64,000 bases of DNA, from NCBI RefSeq assembly GCF_027533845.1, contig NZ_JAPZVN010000003.1, positions 434,001 through 498,000 of the forward strand, in the 5' to 3' direction. The DNA comes from Streptomyces sp. RPT161. Its GTDB lineage: Bacteria > Actinomycetota > Actinomycetes > Streptomycetales > Streptomycetaceae. Shown here one piece after another: positions 45,475-52,428 of this stretch. A program made the translations under genes and the position numbers. Position 1 is the first letter of the stretch; the number at the start of each line of letters is the position of its first letter. The notes under the pieces were generated by a model, which ran no database searches, had not been told where the DNA came from, and saw nothing but the letters and a program-made list of their open reading frames with translations.

Positions 45475-45486
45475 TATGCCCCCATA
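45475..45486. promoter_or_regulatory. Candidate LysR site between lysR and the TDT gene
   Basis: The 12-bp palindrome TATGCCCCCATA fits the loose T-N10/11-A dyad of LysR regulators. It is 11 bases upstream of the LysR start and 49 bases before the transporter start. Confidence 0.45.
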
Positions 45487-45534
45487 GACACATACTCCCT
45501 GGTGAGCGAGGCGACGACCGGCGAGCGTGGAGCC

Positions 45535-46656
45535 ATGGCCACTCTCACACCCGTACGCCCCACCGCCCCGACCGCCCAGGACCGGCGATCGGCGCCGCTA
45601 CGCCACATCGGCCCCAACTGGTACGCCACCGTCATGGGCACGGCCATCGTGGCCAACGCCGGTGTGGCGCTGCCCGGTCATCCGTCCTGGCTGCGGGTGC
45701 CGTGCCTGGTGGTGTGGGCGCTGTCGGGGGTGCTGCTGGCCGCCGTGCTCACCGCCCGCGTCGGGCATCTGCTGTGCCACCCCGACCAGGCGCGCAGGCA
45801 TCTGCTGGACCCGGCGGTGGCACCGTTCTACGGGTGTCTTTCGATGGCCCTGCTCGCGGTGGGCGCCGGGACGCTGTCCGTCGGCGCCGAGTGGATCGGG
45901 ATGCCGGCAGCGGTCGCGGTGGACGCGGGGCTGTGGCTGGCCGGAACGGCGAGCGGGCTGCTCATCGCGGTCGCGATCCCGTATCTGATGGTGGTCAGGC
46001 ACCGCGTCGCGCCGGACGGCGCGTCGCCGGTGTGGCTGCTGCCGGTGGTGGCGCCGATGGTGTCGGCCGCGACCGGTCCGGCGCTGGTGCCGCATCTGCC
46101 GCCAGGCCAGTGGCGGGCGGCGCTGCTGCTCGGCTGCTATGCGATGTTCGGGCTGAGCCTGCTGGCGACGCTGGTGATGCTGCCGGTGGTCTTCGCCCGG
46201 CTGGTGCAGCACGGGCCGCTGCCGCTCGCCCTGACGCCCACGCTGTTCCTGGTGCTGGGCCCGCTCGGCCAGTCGACCACCGCGGTGGGCAACGCCGCCG
46301 ACGCCGCGCCCGCCCTGGGCTCCACGCCGTACGCACATCTGCTGGGCGGCTTCGCCATGCTGTACGGGGTGCCGGTGATGGGGTTCGCGCTGCTGTGGCT
46401 GGCGCTGGCCGGGGCGATGGTGGTGCGCGCGGCGCGGCGCGGCATGCCGTTCGCGATGACGTGGTGGGCGTTCACCTTCCCGGTGGGCACCTGCGTCACC
46501 GGCGCGGCGAGCCTGGCCCGGCACACCGGCGCGGAGCTCTTCGGCTGGCTGGCGGTCGGGCTGTACGTCCTGCTGGTGGCGGCCTGGGGCACCGCGGCGG
46601 TGCGCACGGCGCGCGGCCTGGTCAGCGGCGCGCTGCTCGCAGCGCCTCGCCGATGA
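45535..46656 (+). CDS. TDT-family transporter (tellurite/sulfite/dicarboxylate exporter-like)
   Basis: This is a 373-residue integral membrane protein with about ten helices. The opening HIGPNWYATVMGTAIVANAG is the conserved first helix of the TehA/Mae1/SSU1 (TDT) family. Later blocks are SPVWLLPVVAPMVSAATGPAL and MTWWAFTFPVGTCVTGAASL, also conserved. Members export sulfite, tellurite derivatives or C4-dicarboxylates; the substrate here is not known. ATG 45535 has a weak GGAG upstream. Divergent from the LysR gene. The 3' end overlaps the converging metal-receptor gene by 35 bp. Confidence 0.9.
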   Translation: MATLTPVRPTAPTAQDRRSAPLRHIGPNWYATVMGTAIVANAGVALPGHPSWLRVPCLVVWALSGVLLAAVLTARVGHLLCHPDQARRHLLDPAVAPFYGCLSMALLAVGAGTLSVGAEWIGMPAAVAVDAGLWLAGTASGLLIAVAIPYLMVVRHRVAPDGASPVWLLPVVAPMVSAATGPALVPHLPPGQWRAALLLGCYAMFGLSLLATLVMLPVVFARLVQHGPLPLALTPTLFLVLGPLGQSTTAVGNAADAAPALGSTPYAHLLGGFAMLYGVPVMGFALLWLALAGAMVVRAARRGMPFAMTWWAFTFPVGTCVTGAASLARHTGAELFGWLAVGLYVLLVAAWGTAAVRTARGLVSGALLAAPRR

Positions 46657-47341
46657 CCTCGGGCGCCTCCCGCAACGAGGGCCCGTACCAGGTGAGATGG
46701 CGTCCGCTGACCAGCGCCGTGGGCAGCCCGGGGAACGCCTCCGGGCCGTCGTCAGCGGTGAAGCGGTACGGCTCGTCGGGCAGCACCACCAACTCGGCCC
46801 CGGCCGCGTTCAGTTCGCCGATCGGGACACGCGGATAGCGCTCGGGGTGACCGGCGTACACGTTGCCCACCCCGAGCCGGGCCAGTACGTCGCCCGCGAA
46901 GGTGTCCCGGCCGCAGACCATCCAGGGCCGCCGCCAGATCGGCACGACGGCCGCGATCCGCCGGGTGGGCGGCTCCAACCGGCGCCAGGCGTCCTCCGCC
47001 TCGGCCAGCCAGCTCGGGCCGGTCAGCCCGCAGCCGTCGACCAGTACCCGGCGCAGTTCTGCGAACGCCTGCTCCAGGGTGCGTACCTCGGTGACCAGGA
47101 CGCGCAGCCCGGCGGCGCGCAGCGCGGCGAGGTCCGGTGCGCGGTTCTCCTCCTCGTTGGCGATGACCAGGTCGGGCGCGAGCTCGGTGATCCGCTGGGT
47201 GTCGGGGTTCTTGGTGCCGCCGATCCGCACCACGTCGAGGTCGTGCGGATGGCTGCACCATTCGGTGGCGCCGACCAGCATCTCCCGTCGGGTGGCGGCC
47301 ACGGCCTCGGTGAGCGAGGGGACCAGCGAGACGACACGCAT
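46622..47341 (-). CDS. Helical-backbone metal receptor / BtuF-like protein without signal peptide
   Basis: This is a 239-residue protein of the cobalamin/iron-chelate binding-protein fold: RVVSLVPSLTEAVAATRREMLVGATEWC at the start, IGGTKNPDTQRITELAPDLVIANEEEN, and GGNVYAGHPERYPRVPI-type blocks. The N-terminus begins directly with the first strand, so no signal peptide or lipobox is present, unlike BtuF. No ABC permease or ATPase is adjacent. A cytosolic metal/cofactor binding role is possible; this subfamily is common in Streptomyces but uncharacterised as far as I know. It converges with the TDT gene. Confidence 0.83.
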   Translation of the reverse strand: MRVVSLVPSLTEAVAATRREMLVGATEWCSHPHDLDVVRIGGTKNPDTQRITELAPDLVIANEEENRAPDLAALRAAGLRVLVTEVRTLEQAFAELRRVLVDGCGLTGPSWLAEAEDAWRRLEPPTRRIAAVVPIWRRPWMVCGRDTFAGDVLARLGVGNVYAGHPERYPRVPIGELNAAGAELVVLPDEPYRFTADDGPEAFPGLPTALVSGRHLTWYGPSLREAPEVIGEALRAARR

Positions 47342-47410
47342 GGCCCCAGTCTCCCGGATGGCCCCGAACCGCGCCGCGCGCGGTGTGCTCAATCGCCGGA
47401 CGGGCTGGTT

Positions 47411-49231
47411 TCAGTCCGTTCCGGCCTTCGTGCTGCCCACCGGTGCCATCTTGTCGACGAAGCCAGGGTGCTGCTTCAACCAGTCGCGCACGCCCTGCTG
47501 TTCGTTGCCCTGTCCCGCGTCCTGGATCGCCGCCTCCAGTCCGGTCAGGTCCTTCTCGTCCATGTGGAAGTTCCGCAGCCAGCCGGCGACCGCCGGGTCC
47601 TTCTTCGGGAACTCCTTGGCGGCCAGGGTGTGGATGCGGTCACCGGTGCCGAAGGCGCCCTGTGGGTCCTGGAGCTTGGTGAGCGAGTACTTGCTGTACG
47701 CCCAGTGCGGCGACCACAGCACCACGGCGACCGGCTCCTTCTTGGCGTAGGAGCGCTCCAGTTGGGCCAGCATCCCGGCGGTGCTGCCGGTGGTCAGCTG
47801 GTACTCCTTGTCCAGGCCGTACGCGGGCAGCACCTTGGTACGCAGCAGGTTCATCTCGCCCGCGCCGGGTTCGATGCCGATGATCCGGCCGCCGAACTCC
47901 GACGCCTTGCCGCGCAGGTCGGCGAGCGACTTCACGTTCTTCACATAGCTGGGAACGCTGATCTCCAGCGACGTCGGCCCGTACCAGGAGCCCAGGTCGG
48001 CCAGGTCCCTGCCGTACTGCTTCCAGTACTGGGCGTGGGTGGTGGGCAGCCAGGAGTCGGTCTCGAAGTCGACGGCTCCCCTGGCCATACCCGTGTAGAG
48101 GGCACCCACGTCGTAGGTCTTGGCGTTGACGGTGTAGCCGCGCTGTTCCAGCGCCTCCTTCCACAGGTACGTGGAGGCGATGCCCTCGTCCCACGGGATG
48201 TAGCCGAGGTTGACGGTCCTGCCCTTGCCCACGTTCTTGCCCGCGGCGACCTGGACCCCGCCACCGGATCCGCCGAACACCCCGATCCCCGCCGCGACCA
48301 GGGCGAGCACCACCACACCGGCCATGGCGACCGCGGTGTTCGGCCGGTAGCTCCGGATCCGCGCGCCGCGCAGCGCGTCGGCCTTGGCCAGGGCGCGGCG
48401 GCCGAGCGGGGAGACCTGGTTGCCCAGGGCGCCGGTCATCCGGTCCAGGTACATGGCGAGGATGACCACGGCGACGCCGCCCTCGAAGCCGAGGCCCACG
48501 TTGACCTGGCTGATCGCGGTGAACACCGAGGCGCCCAGACCACCCGCGCCGACCATGCCCGCGATCACCACCATGGACAGCGCCAGCATGATGACCTGGT
48601 TGATCCCGGCCATGATGGTGGGCAGCGCCAGCGGCAACTGCACCCGCAGCAGGACGTTGCGCGAGGTGGTGCCGAACGCCTCGGCGGCCTCCACGAGTTC
48701 GCCGTCCACCTGCCGGATGCCCAGCTCCGTCATCCGTACGCCCGGCGCCATCGCGAAGACGATGGTGGCGATGACGCCCGGCACCACGCCGAGGCCGAAG
48801 AAGAAGATGCCGGGGATCAGGTAGACGAAGGCGGGCATCGTCTGCATGACATCGAGCACCGGCCGCAGCACCGTGCTGACGGTGCTGTTGCGTCCGGCCC
48901 AGACGCCCAGCGGCACGGCGAGCACTACGGTGATGACGGTGGCGACCAGTACCAGCGAGAGGGTCTGCATCGCCGGGTCCCACTGCTGTACGGAGTCGAT
49001 GAGCGCGAAGCCCGCGAAGGCCAGCACACCGGCGGTCAGCCCGCGCAGCCACAGCGCCAGCACCGCGAAGATGCCCGCCAGCAGCAGCGGTTGGGGCGCG
49101 GAGAGCACCGCGTTGACGCCGTCGTACATGTGCGAGACGACGGCGGTGACGAAGTCGAAGAGCCAGGCGAGGTGGTCGCGCAGGAAGCTGACCGCACTGT
49201 CCACCCAGTGCCCGAGTCGCAGCCTAGGCAC
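47411..49231 (-). CDS. Glycine betaine/proline ABC transporter, fused permease and substrate-binding protein
   Basis: This is a 606-residue protein joining two transporter parts. Residues 1-275 form a membrane permease with about seven helices and the EAA motif region (ELVEAAEAFGTTSRNVLLRVQLPLALPTIMAGI). A further helix at about 302-325 leads to the OpuAC-type binding domain at about 335-600 (VNLGYIPWDEGIASTYLWKEALEQRGY; SPHWAYSKYSL). The Trp-rich binding pocket residues of betaine-binding proteins are present. The ATPase gene overlaps its start by 8 bp. It serves compatible-solute uptake under osmotic stress. Such permease-SBP fusions occur in actinobacteria. Confidence 0.94.
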   Translation of the reverse strand: MPRLRLGHWVDSAVSFLRDHLAWLFDFVTAVVSHMYDGVNAVLSAPQPLLLAGIFAVLALWLRGLTAGVLAFAGFALIDSVQQWDPAMQTLSLVLVATVITVVLAVPLGVWAGRNSTVSTVLRPVLDVMQTMPAFVYLIPGIFFFGLGVVPGVIATIVFAMAPGVRMTELGIRQVDGELVEAAEAFGTTSRNVLLRVQLPLALPTIMAGINQVIMLALSMVVIAGMVGAGGLGASVFTAISQVNVGLGFEGGVAVVILAMYLDRMTGALGNQVSPLGRRALAKADALRGARIRSYRPNTAVAMAGVVVLALVAAGIGVFGGSGGGVQVAAGKNVGKGRTVNLGYIPWDEGIASTYLWKEALEQRGYTVNAKTYDVGALYTGMARGAVDFETDSWLPTTHAQYWKQYGRDLADLGSWYGPTSLEISVPSYVKNVKSLADLRGKASEFGGRIIGIEPGAGEMNLLRTKVLPAYGLDKEYQLTTGSTAGMLAQLERSYAKKEPVAVVLWSPHWAYSKYSLTKLQDPQGAFGTGDRIHTLAAKEFPKKDPAVAGWLRNFHMDEKDLTGLEAAIQDAGQGNEQQGVRDWLKQHPGFVDKMAPVGSTKAGTD

Positions 49232-50300
49232 CGGTGGCCTCCTTCTCCGTCGGCCGTGCGTCGCACGCCGTTTGCGGTCCGTCGTGGTCGCCGAGCAGGG
49301 TCAGTACGCGCTGCCGGGGTACGACGCCCAGCAGTCGGTCCCCGTCGTCGCGGACCGCGACCGGGTGCGGCACCCGGGCGGTGACGGGGAGCAGGTCGGC
49401 GAGCGTGGTGTTCGGGGTGACGGTCTCGCAGCCGCAGCCCGCGGCGTCCCGGCGGTGCGGCGCCACCATGGCGGAGGCGGCGGTGAGCACCCGGGAGCGG
49501 TCCACGTCCTGGATGAAGGAGGCCACGTAGTCGTTCGCCGGTTCGACCAGGATCTGCTCGGCGGTGCCCAGTTGCACGATCCGGCCGTCGCGCATCACGG
49601 CTATGCGGTCGCCGAGCCGCATCGCCTCGTTGAGGTCATGGGTGATGAAGACGATGGTCCTGTGCAGGCTCCGCTGGAGTTCCAGCAGTTGGTCCTGCAT
49701 GTCGCGGCGGATCAGCGGGTCGAGGGCGCTGAACGACTCGTCCATCAGCAGCAGTTCGGCGTCGGTGGCCAGCGCCCTGGCCAGGCCCACCCGCTGCTGC
49801 ATGCCGCCGGACAACTCGTCGGGCCAGGAGTTCTCCCAGCCCTTCAGGCCGACCAGGTGCAGTGCCTCGGTGGCCCGCCGCAGCCGCTCCTCGCGCGGTA
49901 CGCCCTGCACCTCAAGCCCGTAGGCGGCGTTCTCCAGCACGCTGCGGTGCGGGAACAGCGCGAAGTGCTGGAAGACCATGCTGATCTGGTGCGAGCGCAC
50001 CCGGCGCAGCTCGCGCGGGGCGAGCGCGGTCAGGTCCTGACCGCCGAACAGCACCCGCCCGCAGGTGGGTTCCAGCAGGCCGTTGAGCATCCGCAGCAGG
50101 GTGGACTTGCCGGAGCCGGACAGCCCCATGATGACGAAGATCTCGCCCTCCTCGACGGTGAAGGACGCGTCGATCACCGCGGGCGTGCTGCCGCCGTCCC
50201 GCAACGCGGCCCGTTCTGCGCCCTGTTGCAGTTCGTGTACCGCGTCGAGTGGCCGTCGCCCGAAGACTTTGTACAGGTGGTCGGCTTGCAGGCTTGGCAC
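49224..50300 (-). CDS. Glycine betaine/proline ABC transporter ATP-binding protein
   Basis: This is a 358-residue ATPase. Walker A GLSGSGKST near 62, Q-loop FQHFALFPH, signature LSGGMQQRVGLARAL and Walker B LLLMDESFSALDP followed by THDLNEAMRLGDRI are all OpuAA/ProV-like. The C-terminal 100 residues form a shortened CBS-type region (VAVRDDGDRLLGVVPRQRVLTLL), which in relatives senses ionic strength. A Cys-containing CGC linker precedes it. The start is taken as GTG 50300 with GAGG five bases upstream; GTG 50306 is an alternative. First gene of the two-gene betaine uptake unit. Confidence 0.94.
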   Translation of the reverse strand: MPSLQADHLYKVFGRRPLDAVHELQQGAERAALRDGGSTPAVIDASFTVEEGEIFVIMGLSGSGKSTLLRMLNGLLEPTCGRVLFGGQDLTALAPRELRRVRSHQISMVFQHFALFPHRSVLENAAYGLEVQGVPREERLRRATEALHLVGLKGWENSWPDELSGGMQQRVGLARALATDAELLLMDESFSALDPLIRRDMQDQLLELQRSLHRTIVFITHDLNEAMRLGDRIAVMRDGRIVQLGTAEQILVEPANDYVASFIQDVDRSRVLTAASAMVAPHRRDAAGCGCETVTPNTTLADLLPVTARVPHPVAVRDDGDRLLGVVPRQRVLTLLGDHDGPQTACDARPTEKEATGA

Positions 50301-50309
50301 TGACACCTC

Positions 50310-50335
50310 GCGGGTCGAACGGCAAAAAGACCCGC
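50310..50335. promoter_or_regulatory. Inverted repeat in the leader of the betaine transporter genes
   Basis: GCGGGTC (50310-50316) and GACCCGC (50329-50335) form perfect 7-bp arms around a loop with a run of five A. It lies 10-35 bp upstream of the ATPase gene start, inside the likely leader. It could be an operator or an mRNA hairpin near the ribosome site. Confidence 0.4.
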
Positions 50336-50463
50336 CGTGCGCCGGGTCCACTCCGGCCAGCCGCTGCCCGACATCTCCCGATCCAAACAATTCGTGGCCC
50401 AGATCACAGTGCGCGGCGGGTGCGGCGGTCCCCGCCCGCGACCGGTAGGGCATCATCGGTCGG

Positions 50464-51396
50464 GTGAGTCGACGTCTGATGCTTCTGGACACCGCGAGCC
50501 TGTACTTCCGCGCGTACTTCGGCGTTCCCGAATCGGTGAAGGCGCCCGACGGCACGCCGGTGAACGCGGTGCGGGGACTGCTGGACTTCATCGCCCGGCT
50601 GGTCGAGGACCACTCCCCCGACGACCTCGTGGCCTGTATGGACGCCGACTGGCGCCCGCAGTGGCGGGTGGACCTGATCCCCTCCTACAAGGCGCACCGG
50701 GTCGCCGAGGAGACCCCGGCGGGGCCGGACGTGGAGGAGGTGCCGGACACCCTCTCCCCGCAGGTCCCGGTGATCGAGGCGGTGCTGGACGCGATCGGCC
50801 TCGCACGGGTGGGGGTCCCCGAGTACGAGGCGGACGACGTCATCGGCACCTTCACCGCCCAAGCGGCCGGGCCGGTCGACATCGTCACCGGCGACCGCGA
50901 CCTGTACCAGTTGGTGGACGACGCCCGCGGGGTGCGGGTGCTGTACCCGGTCAAGGGCGTGGGCACCCTGCACATGACCGACGAGGCGGCGCTGCGGGCC
51001 AAGTACGGGGTGGACGGACGCGGTTACGCGGACCTCGCGGTGCTGCGCGGCGACCCCAGCGACGGGCTTCCCGGGGTGGCCGGGATCGGCGAGAAGACGG
51101 CGGCCAGGCTGCTGGCGGCGTACGGCGATCTGGCCGGGGTACTGGCCGCCGTCGACGATCCGCGCTCCGGGCTCACCCCGTCCCAGCGCAAGCGGCTCAT
51201 CGAGGGGCGGCCGTACCTCGCCGTGGCACCGAAGGTGGTCCGGGTCGCGGCTGACGTTCCGCTGCCGCCGGTCAGCACGGCGCTGCCGGGCGAGCCGCGT
51301 GACCCGGCGGCGCTGGAGGCGCTGGCCGAGCGGTGGGGGCTCGGCGGATCGCTTCAGCGGCTGCTGGCGGCGCTGTCCCTGCGGGCCGCGCGGTAA
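50464..51396 (+). CDS. Stand-alone 5'-3' exonuclease (PolI N-terminal/FEN family)
   Basis: This is a 310-residue flap-nuclease-type protein. The acidic metal sites are visible: LLLDTASLYFRAYFGVP (first Asp), DLVACMDADWRPQWR, EYEADDVIGTF and DIVTGDRDLYQLV. The helix-hairpin-helix GLPGVAGIGEKTAARLLAAYG near 197-217 binds DNA. It has no polymerase or proofreading domain, so it is not PolI but its small homologue, which may process flaps or RNA primers. GTG start at 50464. Followed by the siderophore-reductase gene, which has its own promoter. Confidence 0.93.
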   Translation: MSRRLMLLDTASLYFRAYFGVPESVKAPDGTPVNAVRGLLDFIARLVEDHSPDDLVACMDADWRPQWRVDLIPSYKAHRVAEETPAGPDVEEVPDTLSPQVPVIEAVLDAIGLARVGVPEYEADDVIGTFTAQAAGPVDIVTGDRDLYQLVDDARGVRVLYPVKGVGTLHMTDEAALRAKYGVDGRGYADLAVLRGDPSDGLPGVAGIGEKTAARLLAAYGDLAGVLAAVDDPRSGLTPSQRKRLIEGRPYLAVAPKVVRVAADVPLPPVSTALPGEPRDPAALEALAERWGLGGSLQRLLAALSLRAAR

Positions 51397-51417
51397 TCGG
51401 TACCGGATCAGTACCAC

Positions 51418-51436
51418 ATTGGTTAGGCTTCCCTAA
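51418..51436 (+). promoter_or_regulatory. Iron box (DmdR/IdeR-type operator)
   Basis: The 19-bp stretch ATTGGTTAGGCTTCCCTAA matches the actinobacterial iron-box consensus TTAGGTTAGGCTAACCTAA at 15 of 19 positions and lies 26 bp before the siderophore-interacting protein start. It predicts repression under high iron. Confidence 0.82.
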
Positions 51437-51461
51437 GTCATTCGATGATCAGGGAGTCCTC

Positions 51462-52319
51462 ATGGCGGACGCTTCACAGCGTGCTTCACAACGTAGGAAC
51501 CAGCCAGTCAGCCGGGGTCGTGTGGTGCGCGTCGAGCGGCTGACCCCGCACACGGTCCGGGTCGTCCTCGGCGGCGAGGGGCTCGACGGCTTCGCCGCGG
51601 GGCAGTACACGGACCACTATGTCAAGCTGCTGTTCCCGGTGGACGGGGTGGCCTACCCCGAGCCGTTCGACATCCAGGCGATCCGTGCGGACTTCCCGCG
51701 CGACCAGTGGCCGCGCACCCGCACCTACACCGTGCGGCGCTGGGATGCCGAGGCGTGTGAACTCACCCTCGACTTCGTCGTCCACGGGGACGAGGGCCTG
51801 GCCGGACCGTGGGCGGCCGGCGTCCAGCCCGGCGCGGAGATCCTCTTCCTCGGCCCGGGCGGCGCATACGCCCCCGACGAGGCGGCCGACTGGCATCTGC
51901 TGGCCGGCGACGAGAGCGCCCTTCCGGCGATCGCCGCCACGCTGGAGCGGCTGCCGCAGGAGGCGGTCTGCCATGCGTTCATCGAGGTGCCGGACGCGGC
52001 GGAGGAGCAGAAGCTGAACGCACCGGCCGGGGCCTCCATCACCTGGGTGCACCGCGGCACCCGCCCGGTCGGTGAGGCACTGGTGGCGGCCGTCGAGGCG
52101 CTGGAGTTCCCGTCCGGCACCCCGCACGCCTTCGTGCACGGCGAGGCGCACTTCGTCAAGGAACTGCGCCGACTGCTCCGCGTCGACCGGGGCATCGACC
52201 GGGACCGCCTGTCCATCTCCGGCTACTGGCGCCACGGCTCCGACGAGGACAACTGGCAGGCCACCAAGCGCGAGTGGAACCAGCGGGTGGAGGCGGAACA
52301 GGAGCCGGCGGCGGCTTGA
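51462..52319 (+). CDS. Siderophore-interacting protein (ferric-siderophore reductase)
   Basis: This is a 285-residue FAD-binding SIP-family protein. The FAD domain has RGRVVRVERLTPHTVRVVLGG and the flavin motif WPRTRTYTVRRWD (RxYTxR type) near 87-99. The NAD(P)H domain follows (LAGDESALPAIAATLERLP; VHGEAHFVKELRRLL; ISGYWRHGSDEDNWQ). It releases iron from ferri-siderophores by reduction in the cytoplasm. An iron box upstream supports iron control. ATG 51462 follows AGGGAG. Confidence 0.95.
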   Translation: MADASQRASQRRNQPVSRGRVVRVERLTPHTVRVVLGGEGLDGFAAGQYTDHYVKLLFPVDGVAYPEPFDIQAIRADFPRDQWPRTRTYTVRRWDAEACELTLDFVVHGDEGLAGPWAAGVQPGAEILFLGPGGAYAPDEAADWHLLAGDESALPAIAATLERLPQEAVCHAFIEVPDAAEEQKLNAPAGASITWVHRGTRPVGEALVAAVEALEFPSGTPHAFVHGEAHFVKELRRLLRVDRGIDRDRLSISGYWRHGSDEDNWQATKREWNQRVEAEQEPAAA

Positions 52320-52330
52320 TGAGCGGCGTG

Positions 52331-52372
52331 CTCGCCGCCGCGACGGCAAGAAGTCTCCGCCGCGACGGCGAG
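52331..52372. terminator. Hairpin between the SIP and helicase genes
   Basis: CTCGCCGCCGCG (52331-52342) pairs at 11 of 12 positions with CGCGACGGCGAG (52361-52372), just after the SIP gene stop and before the converging helicase gene end. Confidence 0.55.
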
Positions 52373-52428
52373 CGACGGCGCGGCCCGGCGGCGCCGGACC
52401 GACCGCGACCCGCCACCGCCGAGGGGCT

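Noticed and set aside
46697-49384. Plus-strand open frame of about 895 codons over the betaine transporter
   Set aside because: Antisense shadow, repetitive Gly/His/Arg-rich translation, contradicts the clear transporter on the minus strand.
50464-51396. Exonuclease gene as a truncated DNA polymerase I
   Set aside because: The 310-residue domain is complete, including the helix-hairpin-helix, and matches stand-alone homologues; no polymerase remnant follows.
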